From Ixodes scapularis (lineage: Eukaryota; Arthropoda; Arachnida; Ixodida; Ixodidae), in assembly GCF_016920785.2 (NCBI RefSeq), contig NW_024609880.1, positions 36,107,152-36,171,151 of the forward strand: a stretch of 64,000 nt of DNA, given 5' to 3'. Shown here piece after piece: positions 12,201-24,200 of the stretch. The notes beneath the pieces were generated by a model. That model ran no database searches. It had not been told where the DNA came from and saw only the letters and a list, made by a program, of their open reading frames with translations. Each line of letters starts with the position of its first letter. The stretch's first letter is position 1. Position numbers and translations under genes: made by a program.

Positions 12201-15200
12201 GGCCGTCTTCACGGTGCCGGGATGGACAGCATTTACCTGAATACCTGTCGAGAAGCAATCATAAGGCAATCGTAAAAAGCCCCAGCGGACTAAAGTGCTG
12301 TAGGTTATAGACACCTCCCTTTTTGAAAGATTGTAAAACGCAATTAATCGTGTTTCTAACCTGTGTTTTTTTTTTTTTTTGGGGGGGGGTGTTTTTATGA
12401 ATCAATAGTCCTGCCACTACACACAAAAGCGTCGGCAGAAGTGTGTCTTTTCTCGTCTTAAATGTTCTACCTCAAAAAGTAACGTTCAACCAACCACAAA
12501 GAACTGTAATCAGTTTGATGTCTATAACATTCAAAGTATGTTCTATATAATTTTTACAGCGATTTAATTGTAGTACTTTTTAGACATCCGTGGGAGGTAC
12601 CGTTTGCTGTGGAAAAAGAATAGCGCGAGAGGGAACGGAGAGAAACAAACTTGGGAACCGGATTTTCTTCCCAGCAGAAGACAAATTCGTAGATCGGCCT
12701 TTGAGCTGTCGATGACTATAAACATTCTTCACAAGGGCGCCGCCATCTTGAATTGTGGTCACTTCCAGCATGGGGGAAAACACTGTTTTGCCGTCGCCAC
12801 GCCAATAGAAGGCCCTCAGGATAACGTAACCTTCACACATTCTCGTTTTGCCTCCCCTCTGTTTTTTTTTTTTTTTTCTATTTCAGGGTTGAAACGTTTT
12901 ATTATTTTTTGTTGTCCATATCAGATACGCCTATTAGGTGGCTGGGGACGAGCGTACACGAAAAAGGTCCATAGATAGACGGCCGTAGAGCTGAATATTT
13001 ATACGTCACCAACCGACGGCCAGTGCGGGTCATATCTTGTACGCGAGTGCTGCCATCGTTCGGCTGACACTCGCGCCCTGACTGATGGAAGGCGAGTTCC
13101 AGCCGACCGCTCACCTAGCACTCACGTCCTACGTCTGCTCCCGCGCTGGCCCTCTGTTGGTGACGCATAAAACTCAATCCTGCGACTTGCTCTGACGTCA
13201 CGCAGATGCGGTGGCGCTGCCGTCGACGCGGCGCGTATGCGCAGTGCTACCTCGTTGGCACAGTGCCACTTAACGCGAATCCTGCGCGCGCACAGTGCCT
13301 GTGGGCCATCGCCGACTTGCTTGTCAATCGTGTGTGTCTTTTTTACTCCGTCCGAAGCCGATGCCACCATCCGATGGAGCAAATGACGCAGCATCAAAAG
13401 TGCACCGTCACGGCGCTCATCTCCTTTGTGTGCTCGCTGTCACCTCCGAAACCGATTAGACACGTCGAATGCACCGCGATCCTGCGCTGTTTATAGCGTC
13501 AGCTGTTAGTGGGAACCCTGCCGGGGAATTGCATGGTCGTCCTTCGCGAAAACTACCAGTGACGCCATCAGCTACGTCATTTACCGCATGATCACTCCCT
13601 GCAATCGCACCTGGGCATCACCTTCTATAGATAACAAATCCGCAGTGCTCAATGAGATGGCGTCATCGAATAAGGCCAACACTGGACAAAGATTGGAAAG
13701 TGCTGCGTCAACGCTGCTTCGAGTCAAGTTTAGACCGAATGTTGACGCAATCAGTGTGTTCAGTCTGTGCCCAGCGTTGGCCTTCTCTGATGACGCCATC
13801 TCATTCAGCCTTGTTATCTAGAAGGTGTTGACCTGGGCCTCCCCGGCGTCCCAGGTGCACTCGCCGCTGCAGCTGAGTTTATATTGGAAATCCGTCGAGC
13901 CGTATCGAACCAGCGACCGATGGATGACAGCTATCGTTTTTCCCGCCTCTACCAGCTGAGCTATCGACGGGACAGAGTTCATTGAACATTCTACCTTCGA
14001 TAAGGTTTCGGCGTCAAGTGAACATCGGGTGCGCACCCGCGTACAAAGCACGACGAAAAGCAACCACCGCGTGGTGGATCCCGGGCGTACGAAAGAGACG
14101 CTGCAGGTGCCGGCGCATGCACATGCACGACCATCCGATGAAACGAACTTCCACGCCATATAGCTATGGACCTCAGGAAGCTCGTAACGGAGGCTGCTGT
14201 AGACGGAGTGCGGATCAGACACGGGAGCGGAATCGAAAGTGGAAGCGAAAATGATGTGAATATCTTCAGATTCCTGGTCAGGGAGGTCGCGCAGAAAAAG
14301 GCAACGACGCCATAATGATAGCGAATTACGCCAGCCCCGAGCTATGCTGTCGCTGTGACACACGAATACGTGATAGCGTAAAATACAGTCGGATTTCATT
14401 TTCCGCGTGATTGGCTTAGCCTGTGACATGGCAAACGCGCAAAGACAATAAGCGCCGTGACGGTACACTTTTGGCGCAAGATTAGCTCCATCGGATTGTA
14501 GGCTTGACTGCGGTCGTGTACGTAAAGTGAAGCGCAGTATGCGTAGTGTAGATCAAGCACTATCTCGTCGCACGAATGATGCTGCAAGGCACGGCACCGG
14601 TATAGTAATTTCCGTCCATGACCTTGGCTCATTCGTAGGGGCAGACGAGTATAACGGTTCGGATCGAATGGGTAGCGCAAGTTCGTCTGTTTCTTGCGCA
14701 GGGGTTGCACTAACGTCAGAACGCCGAGCTCTGACTGAATCTGATGGAAGGATAGTGGACGGACCTCAGTGTTATCTGCCTATATGCCTACCACCATCCT
14801 TTCCATCGGAGCCAATCAGAGCTCGGAATTCTGACGTCACCACAACCCCTGCTCAAGAAGCAGAATGAACTTCCGCTCTGCATAGCGCACTACGTCATTC
14901 CTATACGAGGGGGAAAGTTCGTCTGCTCCTTGCACAGGGGTTGCGATGATGTGAGAACGCCATGCTCTTATTGGCTGATTGAAGAAAATAGTGGGTAGAC
15001 CTCAAGGCATCTCGTATGGCAGTCTACCCATTATCCTTTTAATCAAAACCAATAAAGAACTTGAGTCGTTCCGACGTCACCACAGCCCCTGCACAAGAAG
15101 CAGACGACTTGCTCTCCGCATAGCCTTCACAGTACCGGGGAAACCGACAGCGCTCTCTTTGCAGTGTTGAAGCTAAGACTGAGGCAGGGGTATTCAGTTC

Positions 15201-18200
15201 CAAGCGTCATTCGCCAACTCATTCGATTGCGGAGGAGCGACGCGCAATGCACATATGCGCACATGTGCGTTCATCTTCGTTTTAACATAAAATGTGCACG
15301 TCTAAGGGGTTGGATTTCCGAATAAAATTGTGACAGAACAAACGCCACGAAAACCTGTCACAATATGTGTGACTCGGATTTTAGTTGAAACAAGAGAGAA
15401 CACGTAATTTAGAAAAAATAGTGATAACGCAATTAGAAAGAGCAGAATTTACCTTTTTCGAAAATGCGCGCCGTCTATATAGTGAAATACAGCTCAAGAA
15501 GGTAGGGCGAGGGAAAGGAAGGCTGGGGAGAACGAAGCAGACGAAACGCTGTAGAGGAGAGAGGAAAATCTCTTCCTCTCTCCAGAGTTCCGTCTGCTTC
15601 CTCCTCCTTGGCCTTCCTTTCCCTCGCCCCACCTTCTTGAGTTGCAACGCACCATAGTAGCTGCAGCGCCAATTACCCGGGTTCGCCATTATTTGGGCAC
15701 GTACTCTGAGCGCCTATTGGACACGAGAGTTGCGTCAAACGGTCCATTGCGAACGACCCCCAGAAACTGAGCCCAACGCCAACTGTGCCAAGTAGATTTT
15801 ACATCTTCAACCGTGTCACGGGGAATTCTTGAGAAGCAATAGTTACTTTGCTATGTACGCCAATGATGGGAAGCGTGTGACCATATCATGCGGTAGCATT
15901 ACGTGATTTGATCCTACCGTGAATCCTGAGCCTCCTGGCGAGTTCGAAGGTGGCCATGAGCACGGCCATCTGTGTGTGACTGTACGTAGCCGCCGGACTG
16001 GTCCACGGAGTGTTCCCCCGGATCCTGTCTTCCATGCGGTCCGTGGCGCCCACATGGTGCATCAGCGAAGTCAGGTTAACCACGCGACTGGGCGCGTTCT
16101 CCTTCAGCAACTCTGAAGAAGAAACACACACAGAGTGAAGGCTGGTTCACACGGTTGCGACTGCTTACGATCGACTGCATCAAAACTGATTGTGCTCTGA
16201 TCGGGGAGATATATCCTATCCGTGCAACGAAAACTGACACAGCCTGGCGGTCGAAATGAGAAATAGGAAAGGGCATTAAAGCCACGAGGTTATAGTTTCC
16301 AATATTGCACATTAACATCCGGAAACGCAAGCCTTTAGTGACGAAAGTTGCTTCCATTGCATGAGCTATTAGCAGAATGACTTGTTTATAGGGTGCCTTG
16401 CATTCGGCTCGCCTTGCAAGATTCGATTTCCAAACGAACATACCTAAAATCGGGCAGACGAACGTCACTTCGCGAGAAGTTTTATGTCCATGTTTTAGAC
16501 CGCAGCTCATAAGCAATAAAACTTTGGTTGGGGCTAGTTGGCACATATCGATTAAGTAATTAAAAGGCGCGAACAAAGCAGGACGAAAAGACACACGTAC
16601 GACACGGACAGGCGCCTGTCCGTGTTGTACGCGTGCCTTTTTTCGTCCTGTTTTGTTCGCGCCTTGTAACCTTTTAAGCTCTTAGGCGCCCGTTTCCGGG
16701 TTTCGCGGCGGTGCCGTCGATGTAACCGCTAAATTTAGCTGGAAAATTGACGTCATGTGACCTCAACACTAATTCGATTCCCCGCTTAATTTAGGGGGAA
16801 AAAGACGTCGCATGACTTGGACCAACGTTACTAAAACACTCAGTTGGGAAACTCCCATAGGGACAGCTTTGAAAAAGTGGCCCCAATCTGTCTCCGAGCA
16901 CCGAGCTAATGACGAACACAACGCCACCATTTCTCCCGCAGCGGCCTCTGGAAGAACTGCACGTGACTTCAATTATGGCTATAAGAACAGATAGAGCGGT
17001 AGAGGTTACAGGGGTGCCACCCCCGTCTCCCCGGCGGACGCGCCGCGTTCAACTACAGACGTTAAAATGCACCTAGGTCAGGACGTGCTACCTGAAAGGC
17101 CCGCTGAGGCATAGTGTATGAAAACAATATTAATTGTTCCGCAAAGCCTTGCGAACTAAAGATGATAAAAACATCACGCGCCCATCATTTGGTTCTAAAC
17201 TCTAATAAATTTCATACAAAAAAAGTCTTTTCCGTTTGTTTTTACGCAAAAACAGGCTTTAAAAAAGCTCAAGGTGACCACAGTACAGACAAACGATAAA
17301 GAGTGGCGCTGTTGTCGCATTTAGCTCGGTCTCGGTGGACGCCAGCGGCCCAGATTTCGACGGCGAGTTTCCCAACTGAGTGTTTTAGTAACGTTGACTT
17401 GGACTCACGTCACCTATGAACAAATTCAGTTTCTCCGCTATATTTAACGGGAAAATTGACGTCACGTCGCCTCAATAGCAATTCAATTCCCCGCTAAACT
17501 TAGCGGGAAAGTTGACGTCGCGTGACGTCCACAGTAATTAAATTCCCCGCTAAATTTAGTGGGAAAATTGATGCCATGTGACCTCAACAGCAATTCAGTT
17601 TCCCCGCTAAATTTAGCGGGCAGCTGAAAAATTGACGCCACGTGACCTCAACAGCAATTCAAACGCGAGCTAACCGACGTGATTATTCACTGATAAAGTT
17701 ATGAAAACGTCAGGGATATCCTTCAGTTGCCCCATCTCCAACGCAAGTTTTCTGCCTTCCACAAAGCATCGGGATCTCCTGGAAGGCACCAAGCGTGTGC
17801 TGGAGGCAGGATATCCGAAAGAGAGGTTTTGCAGTTCTCATGGCGTCAGTGACTATAGTGATGACGTCAGAGCAGACTTGGGCCTATATTAAATACTACT
17901 CAAGATACTGTATTTCAAATACTTTTTACAGCATCTTGGTATCTTGCAAAAACATTTCGTCTAGAGTATTTGTATGCTCATTCCTGATTACTTTTCGTCC
18001 TATCTTGTACACTATGTCAAATAAATTTTTCAACCTTGGAAAAAAATTGTCGCCGGAACTATCTACGGAATTAGAAAGCGTCAGACTTGAGAGCAAAGCT
18101 ATATCGATTTTAAACTTGGAGCTAAGCGAACGAATACAGCACGAAACAAGGCACGACCAAAACGTAGTCTCCAAATGCCAACAAAAGACCAAATGGACAA

Positions 18201-21200
18201 TCCCAAGTGCGTCCGCCTTTATGTACCCTCTTTCGCATTTTTTTTTATCTCATGTTGTTTTTGAATTAAAGATTACGCTTGGAGCTAGCAGTGTGCTAAT
18301 GGCTTTATTGAGCTGCAGTGATCTAGAATGAGCTTTCCCAAAGCCCCTTGTGTGCCTATTGTGGCTTAACTTCTGCTCCCAAACTCCTTCAAAAGCGTCT
18401 CTTTCATCTCCTTCCGAATGCGCACATTGTTCTCAGAATCCTCAAACCCAGTTTCTCGCCAGGTGGGGCCAGTTATTTACAAACTGGTGAATTCTGTTTT
18501 TGGAATACTGACCTCGATGCGTCACCAATGGTTTCAGTTGACGCGGAAAGGGGGCAGGGGAATGGTGATTGGAAACGGTTTTGTGGACACTCTCTCGCGT
18601 TACTCGTGTTTTCCTGTTGACATTCTTAATATTTTCGTCAGTTTGTATTTACAGGCGCTCCTCCTCGCCCTTGAATGGAGAGACAAAGTACTTGTTGATC
18701 AGCGACAGAGGCGGCCGTCTTCGGGCCAATGTTTCTCCTGAGCAAGCACGTCTGTCGCTCACTCGTGCATACTCACCGTCACGTCTGGCTGCCTGAACAA
18801 CTCTAGTTCGGCTGCTAGAGGTATTCCAAACCGGACTATGTGTCCAGTCCCCCGAATCGCGGTGAGGCATGTTAAGATTGTATTGCGAAATGCGCCATGA
18901 GCCAAGCCTGCCACCAAACTAAAGCACGCCCGTTCCAATGCTTCCAACATATGAACCCAAAACTTTTAGACACTTATTCTGTTGCATATCCCTTTATTTC
19001 AAAGTAAACTCCGATTACAGCCACGAAGTCGCTTCTTGAACGTCATAAATATCGCAACAAAATCTGATCTCCAGCGAAGTCTTCGCAAGTAGAGCACTTT
19101 TTTTGTACTTCTTTATTTTTTTATTACTAACTTCCAACGTACTTCCCAAGTACCTTCGAATGAAATTCAATGACTTATTCAAAGTATTTGTACTCTACTC
19201 AAAATAGCTCGTAGCAAAAGTAACTTGAATACTACTCTAAATATATTCTCCAAGTAGGTATTTAGTATCTTCAATACTTTTGTTGAGCATTTGGCACAAC
19301 ACTGCGGGATCGGAGGAATAGAATTCATGCCTTGTTTTCTAGGTGGACTTGGTTGAAATCTCAACGTATTGGGCAGCCGCCGGCGGTGGCGCAACACACT
19401 TTGCTCACTCAAGGTCCCTAATGCTCACTCACCCACGAGCAGTAACGTGAGAAGGAAGGGACCCAGGTAGTTGGTCTGGAAGGTCACTTCGTAGCCGTCC
19501 TCCGTCAGTTGGAGCTTCTTTCCTTCTGTGGCAAGAGCAGGAACAATTGTCGTGCTATAACGATCCGTTAAGCAGAACGCAGTTACAGATTGGCAATCAT
19601 GCACGCGATAGTCCGAGCTACTTTTAGGAGAACGGGGAAACAAAGCCTCCCACTGCGCGCAATCATGTAAGAGGCGCTGTGTCGCAGCAGACATTCCAAA
19701 CGTACAATCGTCCGCTTTCCCATGTGTTTGTGACCAGACTTCCTTGTCGAACGTATACGCTGGGCACCCTTTCCGAACGCGGGATTCAAATGACTTTTTT
19801 TTTTTTAGAGCGCAACTCTTAGGAGCCCGTTTCCGACTTGAGTGGCGTCGGCGTCGCCGCCGCCGTCGGCGTAACCGCGCGGTGCATTATGGGTAAATTT
19901 TTCCGAAGGGACCCGAGGACTCCCGAAGGAACCCGAGGTCCTTCGGGAGGACCTCGGGTCCCCGTCGGGAGGACATCGGGTTTCTTCGGTAGGACCTCGG
20001 GAGGACCTCGGGTTCCTTCGAGAGGACCTCGGGTTCCTTCGAGAGTTGCATGCAGCAGGTTGCATGCAGCCTGTTGCATGCAACTGGCATACAACGATTT
20101 GTATGCAACCTGTTGCATGCAACCTGATGACGTCATCGTCATCCGCATCGTCCTCATCACTGATGACGTCATCAGTGACGTCACTGATGACGTTATTGGC
20201 ATCCGCATCGTCATCGTCATCATCACTGATGGCGTCACTGGCATCCGCATCGTCATCGTCATCATCACTGATGACGTCATCAGTGTTTTTTAGAGCGCAA
20301 CTCTTAGAAGCCTGTTTCCGACTTGAGCGGCGTCGCCGTCGCCGTCGGCGTAACCGCGCGGTGCATTATGGGCAAATTTTTCCGAAGGGACCCGAGGACT
20401 CCCGAAGGAACCCGAGGTCCTTCGGGAGGACCTCGGGTCCCTTCGGGAGGACATCGGGTTTCTTCGGTATTACCTCGGGAGGACCTCGGGTTCCTTCGAG
20501 AGGACCTCGGGTTCCTTCGTGAGTTGCATGCAATAGGTTGCATGCAACCTGTTGCATGCAACTGGCATACAACGATTTGTATGCAACCTGTTGCATGCAA
20601 TCCAGGTTGCATGCAACCTGATGACGTCATCGTCATCCGCATCGTCCTCATCACTGATGACGTCATCAGTGGCGTCACTGATGACGTCATTGGCATCCGC
20701 ATCGTCCTCATCACTGATGAAGTCATCAGTGACGTCACTGATGACGTCATTGGCATCCGCATCGTCATCGTCATCATCACTGATGGCGTCATTGGCATCC
20801 GCATCGTCATCGTCATCATCACTGATGACGTCATCAGTGACGTCACTCATGACGGCATCAAATCGTCATTGTCAAGTTCACGTGACCCCCAGGTCACGTG
20901 ACCCCTGAGGTCACATGACCTCTTAAAGGGGCGGTGCAACGATTTTATGATTAAAAGAATTTGCATCTCGTCATTTTTACGTTGTTTATCGTGTCTCGGA
21001 GGATAGAGAAAACACCTCCTTCATTAAAAATGTCGCGATTCCGCTGCATAATCGCAAAGCAAAAGTCGAGCTTTTCTCCCCACCTGCAGCCCCAAGTGGC
21101 AGCCGAAGGAACTACGGCGGAAAGATTACGTGACCTCGCTCGGCTCTAAGCTGCAGCATAGCGCCCGCTAATGTACGCAGAGAGAGGGAGGGGAAGCGTC

Positions 21201-24200
21201 CTCCGAGATAGCACACGGGAAGCTACACGGCACTCCGAATGACGTCACTGGGAGTGCGACCAGGTGTGACCCTGAAGGCTGGGAGTGAGTTGAGGGGTGC
21301 CCGAAATGACAATCTTTATTTTTTTTTTACGCAACAACTAGGACACGCAGGCGAAATCGGTTTTCTGTTCTTTACTTCAGAAGTGTCAGGGGGCAACTTC
21401 CACAAATCTTTGACCGAAGTCCGAAAATCGTTGCACCACCCCTTTAAGGTCACGTGACCGCCTGAGGTCACGTGATTCTCCTGATGTCACGTGACCCCCC
21501 TCCCCCGAGGTCACGTGACCCCCTGGACGTCACCCGACCTCCCATGAGGTCACGTGACCTCAAGGAGTCACCTATCCCTCAGTACGCTTCCATCCTCCTC
21601 CTCAAGAGCTGCGCTCCAACCGGCGTTACAGTGAATTGTAAACGGCTTTCATTTTTTCTTTTGCTTCCAAAGCGGAAATTGTCGAAACACGCGACAATCT
21701 TTTGTTCAGTGTCAAATTATTTTTGTCCACAATCATTCGACACCAGACTAAAGCTAAACCCATTTTACGATTCAATGCGACTGGCACTCAGGGTGCCCGG
21801 AAGAAAGGTACACAGGCAGCATTTCCAGACGTACAAATTCAAAATTTATGAGTGATCAAATAAGGTGACGTTGTTGCTGTTTGTTCTTTTGCTCTTGTTT
21901 TTTTATGTACAGTCTCAGAAATACCTGCATGCGATGGACGCCGCATTAATCAAGAGCAGATATAGAAAGACAGAGAGAGTATAATGTCTTTATATAATAT
22001 ACTTTGCGAGGAGAATATAAATCCTACTTCGCTCATTTGCTTTAAAAATCCAGTGACTTTAATTTGAATTGGCCAGCGAGCCTAAGCGCCAAATACTCCC
22101 CTAGTGGCGGTATGGTGCCTGGATCGCGTCTTCGACTGGTGTGTTTAGCGTCCTATCCCGACCATACATCAAAAGTAGTCCCAATGTGGCAACAAATGAC
22201 GCGAGTGTCATGCTGTTGCCTGTCGCGATCCTGGCGGTTGGCCGTAGAAATGCTGGCGAAAAGCACAAGCGAACGCGAGTGTCGCTGTCGTCACGGCGTC
22301 CCTTTAGGCGTCCCAACTTCCGGCTGCTCTAGCTTCCGTGAACTGTCACGGTGGAAAGCGACCTGCAGCAGAACAGGCGTCTGCCACTTGTACCACAACT
22401 GTTGGGACGACACCAGGGTCGCAACAGGTGACAGCATGACACTTTCTATGACGTCATCAGGTGGAAATCGAGGGACCACTTTTTTGGCGGCGGTAAACAC
22501 ACCAGTCGGAGACGTGTTCCAGGCACCATAGTGGTGGGGACCTCCCGCTTCCAAGCAATCGCACGCGTGTCGCGCTGTCTATGGGTCCACGCTGTCGCGA
22601 TATCCCTGCTTCGCGGAGGGAGAGGGCAACAGCCGACACGCCGAGGTACCGAGATCGCCAGGATAGCAGAGGCGGCTGCCTCCGCAGTCTCCAACCCTGG
22701 CCACGACGATAGCAAGTACCTCGACGATACACGGTGGTACCCATGGCCCTCCCAATGCAAAGGGGAAAACCCCAAAGATGCGCGTTTAGTCGTTCCGTCT
22801 ACGCAAAAGCTGTCGGCGCCAAGACCACATTGGATTTTCGCGGAGTAAGATGTATCCACTAGTAAAGTTTTTGTTTATATCATGAAGGGGTTCAGTCGCT
22901 TTGGATTTGTACTCTTGAGAAGTGAAGGCCCGTTCACAGTCTTGCGACCGAGTACGACTGAGAGAGACGAGATCTCTTAAAACTTCTTGAATGTTTTTAG
23001 AATGAGGGAACAGACTGGCACTGTGGCGCCATCTACGCGGTGACCCTGGAACTGCATTTCACAAGAGCGAAGGTTTTGCGGGATTTCCGAGGTCAAATGT
23101 GCGTAATACCCATAGAAAGGCTCGTTTATAGCATTGACAAAAGTTTTTCGAGCCAAGAAAGAAAGGATAATGCGCGAGAAATAAAAAAAATATGCCGGAC
23201 CGCCAAGTTTACACTGCTTCCAAATAGATGGCGCCAATGTGTTCTCCGGTTTAAGAAGTTTTAAGGAACCCAGGTTTAAGAGGTCGCAAGACTGTGAACG
23301 GGCCTTCAGAGATAGGCCCGTTCACACTCTTGCGACCGAGTACGACTGAGAGAGACGAGATCCCTTACAACTTCTTAAATGTTTCTAGAATGAGGGGACA
23401 CACTGACATTGTGGCGCCATCTATGCGGTGTCCTAGAACTGCATTTCACAAAAGCGAAGGTTTTGCGGGATTTCCGAGGTCAAATGTGCGTAATACCCAT
23501 AGAAAGGCTCGTTTATAACATTGACAAAAGTTTTTCGAGCCAAAAAAGAAAGGATATTGCGCGAGAAATAAAAAAAATATATGCCGGACCGCCGAGTTTA
23601 CACTGCTTCCCAATAGATGGCGCCAGTGTGTTCTCTGGTTTAAAGGCCCGTTCACACTCTTGCAACCGACTACGACCGAGAGAGACCAGACCGGTTTTTA
23701 AGCCTCTTGCGATCTCTTAGGACCAGCTCCGCTACACCGCATCCGGTCCTAAGAAGTCGCAAGAGGCTTAAAAACCGGTCTCGTCTCTCTCAGTCGTACT
23801 CGGTTGCAAGAGTGTGAACGGACCTTAAAGGCCCGTTCACACTCTTGCAACCGAGTACGACCGGGAGAGACCAGACCGGGTTTTAAGCCTCTTGCGATCT
23901 CTTAGGACCAGCTCCGCGCTGCTGCGCACCCGGTCCTAAGAAGTCGTAAAAGGATTAAAAACCGGTCTCGTCTCTCTACGTCTTACTCGGTCGCAAGAGT
24001 GTGAACGGCGCTTAAGAAGTTTTAAGGAACCCAGGTTTAAGAGGTCGCAAGCAGTCGCAAGAGTATGAACGGGCCTATAGGGTGTTGCGAAGGGGCCCAG
24101 GAGACGACCTTGTCCTTCCAAACCGAGCGGCACGGGTGAACACCCTGGAGCATCGTCGCCAGGTGGCTAAGGACAGCTGCGCCCGGAGACAGAGCGAGAG

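Noticed and set aside
13818..14468. 216-codon minus-strand frame, the longest single-frame candidate near the SDR introns
   Set aside because: It crosses a tRNA-like sequence and an inverted repeat, has no recognisable domain and lies in an intron. Chance opening is more likely.
17795..18331. 178-codon plus-strand frame with a coiled-coil-like part
   Set aside because: It begins in the subterminal array of a hAT-type element and has no transposase motif; kept only as a note under that element.
19819..20901. Several overlapping 100-190 codon frames rich in Met, Thr, Ser or Asp
   Set aside because: They are translations of the TGACGTCA and GCATGCAA arrays whose unit lengths keep frames open on both strands.
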